From the NCBI GenBank assembly GCA_933207985.1, contig OW240921.1, forward strand, positions 19,825,778 through 19,889,777: a DNA stretch of 64,000 bases, in the 5' to 3' direction. Position numbers and translations under genes: made by a program. The notes under the pieces are model-generated. The model did no database searches, was not told the DNA's origin, and saw only the letters and a list, made by a program, of their open reading frames with translations. This document shows positions 1 through 13,929 of this stretch, piece by piece (within the stretch, counting starts at the first letter, position 1; each line of letters opens with the position of its first letter). This DNA is from Pelobates cultripes. Lineage: Eukaryota > Chordata > Amphibia > Anura > Pelobatidae.

Positions 1-1690
1 AGACCCCAGTCAAGCTTACGGAGTTACTCAGTTGGAATTTGGGAGCTCAGTCATATTTGTTTACAATGGTGGGATGGCTTAAGCTATTGGGGAAACAGTC
101 AAACCACCACCAAGACCCCTGCACATTTTTAGGAACTCATGGAGAGGGATAGAGCTAGCACCCGTGAAGGGTCCTTGTTGTATGAGGCATTTCAGAGGAG
201 AGTATGGAAGAGATTGGCCTTCTTCAGAGCCAATCCATCAACAAAGGTTGTGTAACAGATCTGGGAGGATGTGACCACAGATATAGAACAAGAGAGTCAA
301 ATCTGACTTGCCAGCAAGGCCCAAGCAGTGGCAGATGGTGGAGGGCAGAAATCCAGGTACTGATGGGAACTCTGTAATTAGGTCCTTGAGGAGGTTCTCT
401 GGAGAAAATCCCTACCAATCTCAGAACAACAACTTCAGAATAAAATGGATCTGCAAATGCCTTTCCCAAGAGAGCAGCCCCTGACTGAATATCCATTGAA
501 TGTGGGAAGCTAGTCTGTAAGGAATTGTGGGTGGACAATGCTTACAGGGTCTTACAGTGGTAAGCAGACCAACGGTACAGACCTCGATGAAGTGATAGAC
601 CTGGAACCTGATCTGACTTAGCTGGCAACCCTGGAGTGTGAGCTTGAACAGGATTACAGATGACTGTTCAACTTTGTACGGCAGCGGGCCCCAGAAACTT
701 GGGATTTAATAGACTTCAGATCCGAGGATGTTGACCAGGTAGGTGGAGGGATCAATGTGCTCCACACCTGAATCACAGGGAGGCTGAGCAGCTGGCCTAG
801 ATCCCCAACTATGGCATGGGGAGCCTAACCAGCCTCCCTCCCCAGCTGCTGATTGTGCTCCAAAGAGAGTAGGTAGACAGCCTCCCTCCCCAGTGGCAAA
901 ATGCAACCCAAGGAAAGAAGGTAAAGGTAATGAGCATTGCGCACCAGTAGTAGATTGCAAAAGAACAAGAGGAGGTAGATATAGCTAGCCTCTCTTCCCA
1001 ACAGGAGATTGCAACACATGGAGTGGAGGTAGTCCACCTCCCTCCCCAATGGAAGATAGGGATTACGGGTGATGAGGTAGCCAGCCTCCCTCCTTAGTGC
1101 CAGATTGGGCTCCCTGGAGGGACGATAGTCAGCCTTCCTCCACAGCAGAAGATTGGGGCTACAAGTCCAGAAGAACCATTCAAGGATTGCTGCCTGACTA
1201 ATCCCGGTACAGATCCCCAACCTTGTCACACTCATCATCTCTCTCACCCTGCCACAAACTCTATCACATTCACCCCCAAAGTCACACTTACCCAACCCAA
1301 CACCTTGTCACACGCACACCCTGTTACACTCATGCCCTCACTCAGTCCCACTCATCTCCCACACCCTGTCACACCATTCCCCTAACCCTATCAGAGTCAC
1401 CCCCTGAAGATAGTCATCTTACAATGTCACCTCCCACACATAAAACACCATAAACACAACACAACAAACATAACTCAAAAGCAGCTCCCTTACACACAAC
1501 TACTTCACACACATGGACATAAACCTCCACACCAAAAAAGAGACACACATTCACACACAAGAATGCTAAGGGACAGGTGCACAATGCCTGAGACACAAAC
1601 ACACACACAGCGCCTCCTCTCCACAGCTCTCAGTCTCCTCCACACACCATACACCACCTACTCAAACTGGCACCCTGCCTAGCGCCCTGA
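1..1690 (+). mobile_element. LTR retroelement gag-like internal region, copy 1 (decayed)
   Basis: This segment matches 40143 to about 41850 almost base for base, and the window opens inside it. Near 180-300 the plus strand encodes a short broken Gag-like stretch; in the better copy at 40.3 kb it reads RRVWKRLAFF...NPSTKVVQQIW. The Gag-like ORF at 57695 has the same pattern (GRLALYGPNPTKERVQ). Stops and frameshifts interrupt every frame. It is followed by degenerate repeats built on CCTCCCTCCCCAG (790-1150) and a C/A-rich stretch (1220-1640). I infer a non-autonomous LTR retroelement related to the one at 56839-60107. No protease or polymerase is visible. The family assignment rests on this resemblance only. 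Confidence 0.55.
790..1150 (+). repeat. Degenerate ~45-48-bp minisatellite within the gag-like region
   Basis: About seven imperfect units carry the core CCTCCCTCCCCAG followed by a GCNGATTG-like segment. The same array is at 40930-41280, and a regular 48-bp version with the core CCTCCCCAGCGGCAG lies at 57935-58240 in the related element. The units are open in several frames in the regular copy but not here. Confidence 0.6.
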
Positions 1691-1911
1691 ACAAGTCTAG
1701 CTCTGGTACCATTCTATACATTAAAGTAAGTGGTACAGTTTAAACCACCAATTGCAATGCACACCGTATACTAATGTGACATTAAATAATTTTACAATTG
1801 TAACACCTTAAAGAAGGAGTTGATTGTCCAAGTTCACCAATCACTAACCAAAACAAAATATTGTAATTTAAATGTTTCTCTCTAAATGCCACCATCTATA
1901 TTGTATATTGC
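1220..1911. other. C/A-rich then AT-rich flank with no gene
   Basis: Positions 1220-1640 are rich in CACA, CTCAC and CCCACA words. Positions 1640-1911 are AT-rich and end at the T-run that marks the 3' end of the antisense L1. Apparent ORFs here are low-complexity by-products. The whole stretch is repeated at 41350-42043. Confidence 0.5.
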
Positions 1912-2359
1912 TTTTTTTTTTTCTCAGTATAATTTTTATTGATTTTAGGCAATTAACAAGATCTCAATAATTACAAAGATTGAATTCTTACTGAAAAAAA
2001 AAAAAGGAAATGAATAGGATAACATATGTAAATGTTCAATGCCACAGTATAGCAACTTTTGACAAGTATATTACAGTGATATTAATTCAATGCTTAGAAC
2101 AAAGAGAGAGAGAGAGGCAGAACAGTTAAACATGGCATTAGCATTATACTTGTAGCCTTGTCGTGAGTGGATCCCAATGCCCCCTGAAGGTAGTCGTTGG
2201 GGTTCTGAACCTCGCTCACATCTAGGGCAGTAGTGATCATGATTGGGGTTAGTGTATGTTCAAGGATTTAGCACAGTTTTTGTTATTACTAATGTTGTGG
2301 AGAGTAGGATGTAGGGCTAGGGTTGCGACTCATTTGAGCCCCATTTTATTTATTATCAT

Positions 2360-5300
2360 TCATTGTTTCCCATGGTGTCCAGGTTGTGTGGAACATTCAT
2401 GCGGCTTTGCTATTGGGTAGGGCCATGCGTTAAAAATATAGAATTTTTGCATCTTATCCCATAGCTGGGTTTTGGTTGGGCAAAGGATGGATTTACAGTG
2501 TAGGGCTAAGAGGTTGTGGGCTGCTCGAAGGGTGATTGCACTCAGCTGTTTGTGTGCTTTATCAAGTAGTGGGGGGAACAGCATTAGTAGATATATCTCA
2601 GGGGCGCTTGGTATGACAGGGACCTGAAGGGCGAGTAGCATTTGTTGTACCTTAGTGTGAAAGGTATGCTTAGTCTCCAGGGTGTCAAAAAAGGCATTCC
2701 AAAATTTGAGAGTAAGTATTGTGGTGGGGAGCAGATCCGGCTTGGGTGTTCTAAGCAGTTTGGGCGTCCACAGGGTGTCCACTATTGTGTTTCTGTGGAA
2801 CTGGGCATTCTCCATGTCTACCCATTGAATTTTCCCCTCTGGGGCGTGTAACATCCCTGCTGTTAAAGCCAGGGCTTTGTAGTATAGTATGTTGGGTAGT
2901 CCCACGCCTCCTTGTTTTGAGTGTCTTTGTAACACTGCATGTGGTATACGTGGTCTTTTATTCCCCCAAATAAATGTGTTGCATGTGCCTTGTAGAGATT
3001 TGATGAGTGTCGGTGGTATCTGTATAGGGAGCATACTGAAAATATAGAGTATTTCTGGTAGGAAAGCTTGTATTTTGTATGCATTGTTTTTCCCCAGCCA
3101 CGATATGGACATCTGTCTTGCATCGATGTGGGAGTGTAAGGTGGTTTAGCTTTACTACATCTGCTATTGATGTTGCAATCTTGACACCCAGGTATGTTAG
3201 AATAATGTTAGACAGTATTTTAGATAATCTCCAGTCAAAGGGATACATTTCCTTTAGGGTGACCTTGGTTGTCGTGGGAAGTCTGGGCAGGGCTTGGGTT
3301 TTATCCTGGTTCAGGCAGTAATGTGAAATAGTACCAAACTCTGTCAGGGTCTCCATAAGGTGTGGCACTGACACATCTGGGTTTTCCAATGTTACTAGGA
3401 CATCATCAGTGAATAGCGCCAGTTTCTATTCTTGTCTGAGCACTTGGATTCCCCAAATGTTTGGGTGAGTGTGGATTTTTTGGGCCAGGGGTTCCAGAGA
3501 GAGGATGTAGAGTAGTCCCGTTTGTTATAGGAAACATATTTGAGAGAAAACCCCCGTGTGAAACTTTGGCTGCTAGTGCAGCATAAAGCGCCATAATCCT
3601 TTTGATAATCTCAGGGGGAAATCCATATTTTTTTATAAGCACTCATTGCATGCATGCCCAGTTGAGTCGGTCAAAGGCCTTCTCCGCATCAAGTGTGAGG
3701 AGGAGGCCCCTGACCAAGCTGGCGCCCTTTGACTAACCCCGATTGGTCTTTATGTACCAAGCCGCCTAACATTGAGGCAAGTTGGTTGCTAAGTATTTTT
3801 GCATACAATTTGGTATCGCTATTTAGGAGGAATATTGGTCTGAAATTTTTGCAGGTGGTAGGGGCTTTGCCAGGTTTGGGTAAGGTGGAGATGTGAGCCA
3901 TGAGCATCTCAGTCGGCTATGCACAGTTTGATTGTCATTAGGGCTGCTATGTTTGAATGCTATGTTGGTGTAGGTATTCTTTGTAATATCTGTTGGGAAG
4001 ACCATCCAGTCCCGGGGATTAATTTGTGGGCAGGTCTGCTATGGCTTTTGAGAGCTCTTCAAGGGATATTGGTTGCTGAAGGTGTCTTACATTTTCTAGT
4101 GATAGGGATGGTAGGTGGACATCTGCCAAGAACTTATCAATATCACTGGGAGTGGGAACTGCCATCTCCCCATCGTCACCCAGGTTATACAGTTGGTGGT
4201 AATAATTAGAAAACTCATTTACAATCATTTTCAGGTCTATCATTTTTTTGACTCTTGTCATTGTTTAGGAAGGCTATCAGTGAGGCAGCTGATCTTTGTT
4301 TGAGCTGTGATGCCAATTTTACTGCTCTATTTCCAGAAGCAAAGAATTTATTTTTAGCTTTTTGTAAGAGGTATGTTGTTTTAGCTAATTCAAAGTCTCG
4401 CAGTGTGGTCTGCAATTTAAGCAGGGCAGCTTGCGTAGTGGGCGTGGTTGAGTGTTTGTTTTGGTGTGTTAGCAAAGTTATTTCTGCAATTATACCCTGA
4501 TATTGAGCTTGGTGTAGTTTTTTGGCATAACTTGCATGTTTTATGAAGCTACCTCGAATCACTGCTTTATGTGCTAACTAAATGTGGTCTGGGGATGTGT
4601 CAGGTTGAGTATTCTCTGCAAAGTAATGTTGAAGGTCTTGTGTAATTTGGGAGACTATAAGTGGGTCGTTGAGTAGGGACTCATTTAGCCTCCATGTGGT
4701 TCGGCCAGTTAAGGGAAATTGTTCAGTCAATGTCAGTGTTATATGGGGCATAGTCTGACCACGAAATAAGGACAATATCTGTGCTTAGCACTCTTTATGT
4801 GGCTTTGAGTAAGAATCTATCGATCCTGGAATAGCTGTTGTGCGCAGCAATGTTAGAGGTGTAATCAATTTCGGATGGATGGGAGATCCTCCATGGGTCT
4901 ACGTAGTTGTGTGCCATTAGTGTTTGGGAAAAGTTGGTTGTTTGCGTGTGTCGTTTTTTGGAAATGGCAGTGGCTACCGTCCCCGAAGTGGATGAGTCCA
5001 CAGTAACGTCTAGGAGAAAATTAGTATTGCCTCCAAGAATTACCTCCCCAAAGCTGTACATGAATAATAGTGACAAGACATTGGCAATAAACTCAGTCTG
5101 ATTGTCATTAGGGCTATATATATTCATTAGCGTGTAAGGGTGGTTACTGATGCGACATTGGAGAATAAGATATCTGCCCTTTTTGTCACCAATTTTGCAG
5201 ACCAGTTCAAAAACAACATTTTTATTTACCAGTATAGACACTCCTCTCTTTTCTTTGTTGTAACATGCGTGGTAATCCACTGGGAACCAAGGGGAATTAA

Positions 5301-5490
5301 ACCTGGGTCTGAATCCCCACTTAAACTGTGATTCCTGAAAGTATGCTACATGTGCTCCTTGTTTTTTTGCCTCCTGAAGGGCCAGTCTTCGCTTGTTAGG
5401 TGAGTTCAGCCCTTTGGTGTTAAATAAGAAAAATTTTAAAGGCATAATGCCGTTAAATTTGTTGGGGAGGGGGGAGGGTGCAGAATACAT
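2360..5490 (-). pseudogene. L1 ORF2 pseudogene (endonuclease and reverse transcriptase)
   Basis: The N-terminal part (5490 to 4795) is an APE-type endonuclease, recognisable by FNTKGLNSPNKR, YFQES and the late region ending SRIDRFLL. The reverse transcriptase follows in pieces in different frames: LPKPGKAPTTCKNFRPI and LLNSDTKLYAKIL at 3907-3689, then KKYGFPPEIIKRI near 3600. The catalytic box at 3402-3413 reads FTDD; the other copy has the usual FADD at about 43.48 kb. The C-terminal part (3112 to 2360) covers the thumb and downstream region. At least five frame changes break the gene. In an active element it would nick target DNA and copy the LINE RNA. Confidence 0.85.
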
Positions 5491-5896
5491 TTTTGTGAGT
5501 CAGCAGGGGCCCAGGACGCTGTAAGGTTTTTCCTTATACGCGGGTTGCTGGCTAGTTGAACAAGGTGTGAAGGAGTAGTGTGAAACAAAACTATTTACAC
5601 TTTCCCGTTAACCACTTGGGCCCAGTGCAGTAACCTGTAAACGGGTATATAATGGCTTAGCTCGTAAGCCGCATGTGGGGCTAATGTTGAATTTGTCAAA
5701 AGCGTGATGTAGAATAATTAAACTATACGTTGGAAAAATATAAATTCAATAGTAACTCTGTAGCAAATGTGGACCTATGGCTGTTAGTCACATTGGCGGT
5801 GAATACAACCATTAGTGCAATGTGGCAATATATACATAAAGCTGATTATAGTAACAAGAGTATATCTAGCTGAACATGTTACGTGCTCTAATGCGG

Positions 5897-6868
5897 TCAG
5901 GATGCGGCCTTCAGGAGCGGGAGTTTCTGCGGGTCCGCTGAGTTGTTGCATTCCACGGGACTTGCTGCCAGTCTTTTGACATTTTGTGTGGTGGTGTGGC
6001 GCCTGGCAATCTTCCGATTTTCGCTTGGCGGGACAGGTATATTCCAGTCCTTGAAACCTTCTTCGGGAGTGAGGATAACTCGGCCTACTCCATTTCTTTT
6101 AATGAGTAACTTGGCTGGGAATCCCCATTTGTACAAGACGTTGGCATTGAGTAGGGCTGCGGTGATGGGCGCAAATGTCTGTCTCTTGTATGTGGTGGCT
6201 GCAGACAGATCAATGAACAATTTTATGTCAGTATATATTTTCTTGGTAGGGTGGTGGTGAACCTGGATGCTTGCATTATTTGGTCTTTGACCATAAAGTA
6301 ATGGACCCTGGTAATGACGTCTCTAGGAATGGAGGCTGGTAGATGCCTGGGTTTGGGCAGCCTATGTGTTCTATCTAGGTGGAGGTCTGCCTTTTCTGTG
6401 CAAATTTTGTTAGGTCTTGTGGCCCTATGGTTTCGGGTACACCACGTACCCTGATATTATTTCTCCTATCCCGGTCTTCGTTGTTGGCAATTTTTCCTTC
6501 TAGAAATCTGACCTTGTTTTCCAGTGCTGCATGTGCATCTGCAAGGTCATTATGTGCGTCCAGTATTCCCTCTGTTTTCTCTTCAAGATGGGCTGTCCTG
6601 TCACCTAGGGTCTGTATGTCTGCTCTCATGATGAACGCTATTTTTAGGAAGTCTGAGCGCAGGGCTGCGTTTAAGTCATTTAACATGTTACTCACTGATG
6701 CATCTGTGGCAGGGAATAAGTTAGCAGTAGTGAAGCTGCCATGGCTGTCTCCAGCATCGGACTCAGATGTAGGTGATCGGCTCCTCGTATGTGCACTGCT
6801 TGCGGTGTGTACAATTGTGAGTATATTGTTTTTTGCTTCATATTTTTGCCTGATTTTGTCGACATGGT
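5897..6868 (-). pseudogene. L1 ORF1 pseudogene (RNA-binding chaperone)
   Basis: An ATG at 6868 starts a reading that shifts frame within about 40 codons. The central piece (6695 to 6375) shows a heptad-rich coiled coil (LGDRTAHLEEKTEGILDAHN) followed by the RRM start RRNNIRVRGVPE. The last piece (6220 to 5897) contains YKWGFPAKLL and PEEG, typical of the L1 ORF1 C-terminal domain. These three parts in this order define L1 ORF1 protein, which trimerises and coats LINE RNA. Frameshifts separate all three. Confidence 0.8.
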
Positions 6869-7008
6869 GATCTGGGTATACTTAGTGGCAGAGCAGGCTT
6901 TTTTAAGCTTGATATTTGCTGTTTATCACGCTGTGGGGTCCACGAATCGGCAGAGCTCCTGGTTTATGCGACTGCTTCCATGCGGTAAATGGCCACGAAA
7001 CAAAGGGC

Positions 7009-7350
7009 CAGAAACAGGGGCATTGAAAGACTGTCAAGGACATTGAAATTCTCTGCTAGGGACATCGAAAGATTCTGTCAGGGGCATTTAAATACTCTTT
7101 GAGGGGCACTGAAAGACTCTGTCAGGGGCACTGAAATTCTCTGCTAGGGACATCAAAATGCTCTGTAAGGGACATTAAAAGGCTCTGACAGGGGCATTGA
7201 AAGATTCTGTCAGGGGCATTTAAATACTCTTTGAGGGGCACTGAAAGACTCTGTCAGGGGCACTGAAATTCTCTGCTAGGGACATCAAACGGCTCTGTAA
7301 GGGACATTAAAAGGCTCTGTCAGGGGCATTGAGAGATTCTATCAGGGGCC
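7009..7350 (+). repeat. 22-bp minisatellite with 132-bp higher-order period
   Basis: About fifteen units of 22 bp follow the pattern CANTGAAAGACTCTGTCAGGGG. Variant units recur in the same order every six units; for example the CATTTAAATACTC variant sits at 7085 and again at 7217, exactly 132 bp apart. The array lies between the 5' end of the L1 and the hAT remnant. Confidence 0.85.
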
Positions 7351-7389
7351 AAATTTATTTATTTTTTTACCAATAAACAACCATGAATT

Positions 7390-8795
<1,406 letters not shown>

Positions 8796-9490
8796 CAATT
8801 GAACCAGATATAAAAAGAATTTGCCAGCAAAAGAGAACATTACACTCTGCTCATTGAAAGATCTCTGCTGCGGTACTCTGCACTGTGCTACTCTGCGCAC
8901 ACATTTTTTTGTTGGGGTTCCAAAGTTTTGCTATACCATGTCAAAGGGTTCCAAGGGGAAAATTAATTGGGAAATCCTGCTTTATAGGATTAACTGAGAA
9001 ATGTTTGGTATAGAAAGTTACACTGATGGTGCCCTCTTGTGACAAACTGTACACATTATACAATGAACAACTACAGAGCATTCTGTTCTACAGGTATTCG
9101 TTAGCAAATTCATACAGATACCAAAAAGCGTATAGTCTATTAGCACTCTCTAGTGGTTGAATGTGAAAACACAGTGTATCAGCTAAATGGAAAAAATTAA
9201 AGGGCAGGTCAGGTTACAAAACAAATTCAGGTAGAATTTTTTTTTCTTTTTTACTAGTTTTCAAAACAATTGTCTCCGAATTACCCAAAATAATACTATT
9301 TAACTGAAGCCTAACTTGCTTCTGATGTTGAGCTGTTCAACAAATACAGCTGTTTCTCATTAGGAAGCATTGGAGACACAGGAAGAATAATATATCATGA
9401 ACAGTTACTGAAATAACAGTTTAGTGGATACATCCCAAACACATTTGGAAACAGATTTTAGTAAATATACTTTTAAACTTGAAAACAGAT
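8796..9490. other. hAT 3' flank and unassigned sequence
   Basis: The stretch begins with the 3' untranslated part of the hAT remnant (repeated GGTTCCAA words near 8915-8960). After that I see no gene, structured RNA or clear repeat boundary. Confidence 0.4.
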
Positions 9491-9529
9491 TTTAGTAAAT
9501 TACATGTAAAACCACCTGCCTAAGATCAC

Positions 9530-9725
9530 GTGATGCATCGAGGCATGGACTTCACAAGAACTCTGAACATGTCCTGTAGTATTGGGCACCAAGATATTAG
9601 CAGCAGATCCTTTAAGTTCTGCAAGTTGTGAGGTGCGGTCTCCATGGATCGGATTTGTTGTTTTAGCACATCTCCCATATACTCAAACGGATTAAGAGCT
9701 AGGGAATATGGATGCCATTATTCTA
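9530..9725 (-). pseudogene. Tc1-like transposase C-terminal fragment
   Basis: Read on the minus strand from 9725, the segment encodes a Tc1/mariner C-terminal end: a degraded SPDLNPIEH box (here SLALNPFEYMGDVL), then QQIRSMETAPHNLQNL, and a tail SWCPILQDMFRVLVKSMPR. The Glu of the DDE triad is retained as the E of NPFE. Only about 65 residues remain and no terminal repeats were found, so this is a dead fragment. Confidence 0.75.
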
Positions 9726-9739
9726 GGAAGGATAGAAAA

Positions 9740-10139
9740 AACAAGAAAGGTGGTGGGATATGTTTGCATGTCAACCATTTGTTAAAGTCAAATATGAAGC
9801 AAGTGGAGTGACAAAGAAAATGTGAAAGCTTTATGGGTAGATCGAAAAAGGACTCTAGAAGTCAATATGATTAAGCACTTTAATTATATAATTTAGTGCA
9901 AATTGTAGCAGCTCTAAAAACACTTGTGAGGGAATATCCTCCGTCCCTCACCCTTATAACCAACAAAACAAAAATAGTTCACAAGGTCACTCTTGTAATC
10001 ATTGGGTGTAGTGCTAAAGAATATTTAGTATATATGCAGTAATGCTTACCCCTAATATACCAATATACAGGTCGTGATGCAGTTTAACATGAAAAATATA
10101 CAAAATAAAAAAACAAGTATAACATGCACTTATCGAGTC
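9740..10139. other. AT-rich intergenic sequence, nothing recognised
   Basis: No ORF, RNA gene or repeat structure that I can support. Confidence 0.4.
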
Positions 10140-10330
10140 CTGATAGTTTAGTCTCTTAGGACAAAAAACGTTTCGCTGGTTATATCTTCATAAGTTGGCT
10201 GTCTGCCAACTTCACAATTTTTTTATTGTGTCCAATCACATACAACTTCTATCAAGACATGTCTTGATAAAAGTCCTGGGCTGAGGACTGAAACATTGAC
10301 ATATGTGATTGGATACAATAAAAAAAATTC
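10140..10330. repeat. Foldback/MITE-like repeat with hammerhead-like cores
   Basis: TTGTGTCCAATCACATA (about 10226-10243) is inverted relative to TATGTGATTGGATACAA (about 10302-10318). Inside is CTTGATAAA, a perfect 6-bp stem AGTCCT/AGGACT, then GAAAC (10263-10300). A weaker antisense version (CTTATGAAG...GCGAAACG) lies at 10157-10195. I infer a small non-coding hairpin repeat. Confidence 0.6.
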
Positions 10331-11565
10331 TGAAACTTATTAAGCACTCTGGAGTGCAGTTCTTTGGAGATTTATGTTTTTTGTTGTTGGAATTTTCACC
10401 GAAGCAAGGAACAAGGCGGGAGCACATGGTGAAAGTATTTAATAGACATGAAACAAATAAAAACAAATACAACTACCAAAAAAAATTAAAAAAATTAAAA
10501 TCACTGTATTTGACTGTTTTCTTGCATGGAAGGGGTTCACCGTGCTCTCTAACATCTGTGCTGTTTAAACCATTATTGCATTCACATTATTCATTCATCC
10601 AGTGCAACAACAGCTCTGCTGCTCCAGCCTGGTATGTAATTAAGCTCTGTAATAATTACTATTTACAGTACAGCAAAGCCGCATTCATGACTTCAAAGGG
10701 TAACGATAATGAGAAAAGCAAACTTTGTGAATAAAGACAGAATATAATCCCAGAAGAGAAACACGTTTAAAGAAAAAAAAAAGGTAAAATTAAAATAAAA
10801 AGCTCATATGAATAACCATGTTTTTTTTTCAACGCCTGCAGATCCCTATTTGTTACGAAAATAAGTTTTGGCCTCACATTATAATGATATACTTTTATAC
10901 CATCAAAAAAAGGAGGTTATTTATTGCTCCAATGGTCGTGAGAGGGTATGCCCACATCTCAGAGCCACTGGGACAACTAAATAACCTCCATTTGTTCATA
11001 TATGTCTAGGGATTTGGGAAGAGCGCAGGTAACCTTTTTTCTTTGGTTTTTACTATATATATTGGGGCTGATGTGCACTGTGGTCGTGCCGCCCAAGAGT
11101 AGTGACAGGGTAGTCAAAGGGGGCAGTTGGTAAACAGTATCTTAAAAGAAAGTCCAAACATGGGCCTTGATTTAATAGGGTTTGATAAGCTTTGCAAAGG
11201 ATTTTATATTTTTTGATACAATTTTTAAATGAATTAATATTATCAAAAAACATTTACTTTTGTAATATTATATTATTTTTTTATATACTGTAGTTTTTAT
11301 ATATCATGCATGTTTGACTTTTTTAACATCTTGAAAGCATCCTTTTAAAAGTTTATCCAGAAATGTTAAATATTTTAGAAAGTTTATCCAACAATATTAA
11401 ATCATGGCCTTAATTTTTGTTCTCTGTTTTATTATTATAGTTATATGTATTATTACTGCATAGTATTAGTAAGACTATTATTTCACCTTTAGCATAACAA
11501 ATCTGTTAACTCTTACCTGCATACAGTAGAAAAGATACATACTTGGAAACCGCAATATTCTATTT
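10331..11565. other. AT-rich region with dispersed repeat fragments
   Basis: Segment 10910-11100 (words such as GATTTGGG and GTGCCGCCCAAGAGTAGTG) weakly resembles the repeat family at 14780-15220 and 27077-27530. The open frames here show no domain. No host exon was found. Confidence 0.35.
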
Positions 11566-11720
11566 TAGGTGGAGGACACAGTCACCTGCACGCAGCCAGC
11601 AACATGATGCAATTCTGATGAAAGCTCTGCCACCCATTCTTGTCACTCATTGTCATTGCATTGCAGGCTAGAAGGACCCAGGGGACATTATATGTCCCAC
11701 TGTAAATTGTCTTCGCTAAA
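11566..11720 (+). repeat. Dispersed repeat, inverted copy of 17525-17715
   Basis: Words such as GACACAGTCACCTGC, CAGCCAGCAACATGATGCA and TTCTGATGAAAG match, in reverse complement, the region near 17600-17700. This makes two inverted copies of one interspersed repeat about 6 kb apart. No coding capacity was seen. Confidence 0.7.
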
Positions 11721-11985
11721 AGAAAAAAAAAAACCGATGTCTGCATATAGACTGTTGGAATTTGTGTCTTATTTATAATTCTGCCTCATTATAGTATGCC
11801 ATAGTGTGGAAAATGGGGGTTGAGATTAATGGTGAGAAATTGAAGCTGAAATAGAGAGTGGGAAATGGGATCTGAGAGGGAGGATTATTATCAAACAATT
11901 CTGAGAGTGTGAGCATGGGTACTTGTCGGAGAAGGAGAAAGAAAAGTTATGTACAAGGATGAAATCGATATTGAAAAAAACTCAC

Positions 11986-12141
11986 CAGTAAATAGAGGAG
12001 GTAGACATTGGGACTTGTAGTAACACCTTTTATTATAAGTATCTTTATAAAAAATTGCTGATGATATTTTTCCAGAACGATTGCACAATTTCTATTTCAT
12101 GCATCGATTCTTGTGGATAAAGGCATGAACATTGTCTTGAA
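11986..12141 (-). pseudogene. Ly6/PLAUR (three-finger) domain exon with in-frame stop
   Basis: On the minus strand a consensus acceptor (TTTTCCTTTCTTAG) precedes 12141, and the donor ACTG|GTGAG follows 11986. The 156-nt exon is phase 1 at both ends, as is usual for uPAR and phospholipase A2 inhibitor genes. Its reading gives NRCMK, a stop at 12094-12092, then KLCNRSGKISS and CYYKSQCLPPLFT. That is the second half of a Ly6/uPAR domain, which usually ends with a CCY...C.PP pattern; one of the paired cysteines is Arg here. These proteins are secreted or GPI-anchored. The stop suggests a pseudogene or an allele-specific break. With the signal-peptide exon at 16239-16290 it may form one decayed gene; I could not find the first half-domain exon between them. 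Confidence 0.55.
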
Positions 12142-13929
12142 CTAAGAAAGGAAAACAAGCAGAAACATTTTACTATATTTTTATTATAATAAAGAGTTGC
12201 ATTTTAACTTGTTGTAGGCCCTTATTTTGACTATCTTTTCTGTAATTTAAATATATTGTCCCAAGAGAAAGGCCTCCAGATGATAAACTAATTTTCTTTC
12301 AACATTTGATTTGTTTTCTCCAGCTTTCCCAACTAATACTTTTTTCTTCTCTTGATTGATATTCACTATTTCCCTTTTGCGTTAATTATAGCCCCATACA
12401 TGCCTCCCAGCATTGCAAGTAGAGAATATTTTGGTGATTTTCTAATAACAATTTATGCAACTAACAATTTAACAATTTAATAACAATTTATGCAACTTTT
12501 CCTCGGACGATGGTGCTATAATAGCGCAGAAATGCGCATCGGGCTTTTTTTCTTTTTCTTTTCTTTTGATTCAATTGGTTCAACCGTGTAGCTCTCTCCT
12601 CTATCTGGGCATAGTATGGGGGTTAGATAAGGACTATCCGTGGATGGTAGTTTCTCCATAGGGTTGCACCTGGCGGCATCGCTTCTACAGTACTATGAGT
12701 GCTTGTATCACTAGCTAACTGGCGAGTTTGTTGAAGCCGGGTGACCAAGTTCATTGGGGAGCACTGACCATGGTACTGTCTGACACCCTAGCTGGCATGG
12801 ATCATTCAGGATAGGTGACAGGATTACCTTAGGGTTACCAGTGACAGATTTACCTTGACACATGAATGGCTGCTACAGTACTTCCTTTGTTATATTATCT
12901 GTTTAGTTTTTTCTAGGAATATTTAGGGCAAGACAGTTTACAGAGGTTCTTTATCAGCATAGGATTATCTCCATTTGGCTGGAGTATCAGTCCTCTATGA
13001 CAAACACATACAAGTAGTTAATATTTACCACGATATTCATGCTGATACATTGTATACAAGTAACAACTATTGATAACTTTTGGCTCTGTCTGCCACAGAA
13101 TCCGTGTATCCAATCACGGCAGTTACACTAGATATATGGGGGACGGATTAGTCATGTAGCTCTGTTCTTGTTTTAACAGCCTAGTGTAGCATAGTCACCA
13201 TATTCATAAGTTAAAGCCACGAGGCACGTATCTTGTGCGGTTTCCAGACCTTGTCACTATAGCAACCAATCAAGACCATATTGTAGATCTAATAGCCTAA
13301 GCAAGCATTGAGCATCACCACAACAAATTATTTTCTCCAATATTGATGCGATTCAATGTTGTTAGCAGATGCTCAATTTGCTGCCTAGACTCCTAGAAGA
13401 GCAACGGTTGACCTGGATGGGATACGCCTAACTATTTTTAAAAGTCTACACGCCTACAGCGTTTGACTTGGGCACCTATCCACTTGTATTTTCTAGATGA
13501 CACTATCTTGACTATTGTTTCTTTTTTAGATATAACAAACGATATTACCCTTTGAAACGATTTTATTACAATTTTATTAATAAAAGTTATTTTTTATATA
13601 GAATTGTAAATACATAACAAATCCCCCAGGGACTTCCTTCCTTGTGACCCCTGTGAGTTCTTCCTCCAGGTTTGTGAGGGTTACCCCCTTGTGTTTTCCC
13701 TAAACACACCCGCTAGTTCCCCTTTATCATTTCATCTACACTATTCTGTATACATAATGTAAATCTCCTGAATGCATTGAATGCATTGAATCCTTACGTT
13801 AAATCATAGCCACTAAACCCATATAGACCTCCTGAAACAGAACACTGGAAAAAGCAAATACAACACAGAGTATTTCATGCTTTTTTGGTGAATGTACATT
13901 TTATTTTTCAGATCACAGTTTGCTTAGAA
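12142..13929. other. Non-coding AT-rich region with unassigned repeat
   Basis: A hammerhead-like core (CGGACGA, stem GTGCT/AGCGC, GAAATGCGC) sits at 12504-12543. Positions 12590-13500 read like one moderately GC-rich interspersed element, but no ORF or terminal repeats were identified. The remainder is AT-rich with nothing recognised. Confidence 0.35.

Larger units (their letters stand above)
1912..6990 (-). mobile_element. L1-type LINE, copy 1, antisense, decayed but nearly full length
   Basis: On the minus strand the order is ORF1 (6868 to 5897), ORF2 endonuclease (5490 to 4795), ORF2 reverse transcriptase (to about 2360) and a 3' UTR. The 3' end has AATAAA and an A-run, seen on the plus strand as T at 1912-1922. 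ORF1 has the L1-style coiled coil, an RRM start RRNNIRVRGVPE and a C-terminal domain motif YKWGFPAKLL, which places it in the L1 clade. It has many frameshifts and stops and is certainly inactive. The 5' boundary near 6990 is approximate; no target-site duplication was identified. Confidence 0.85.

Noticed and set aside
10309..10734. 141-codon plus-strand ORF
   Set aside because: Starts inside a hairpin repeat and is Lys/Asn-rich low-complexity sequence without a domain.
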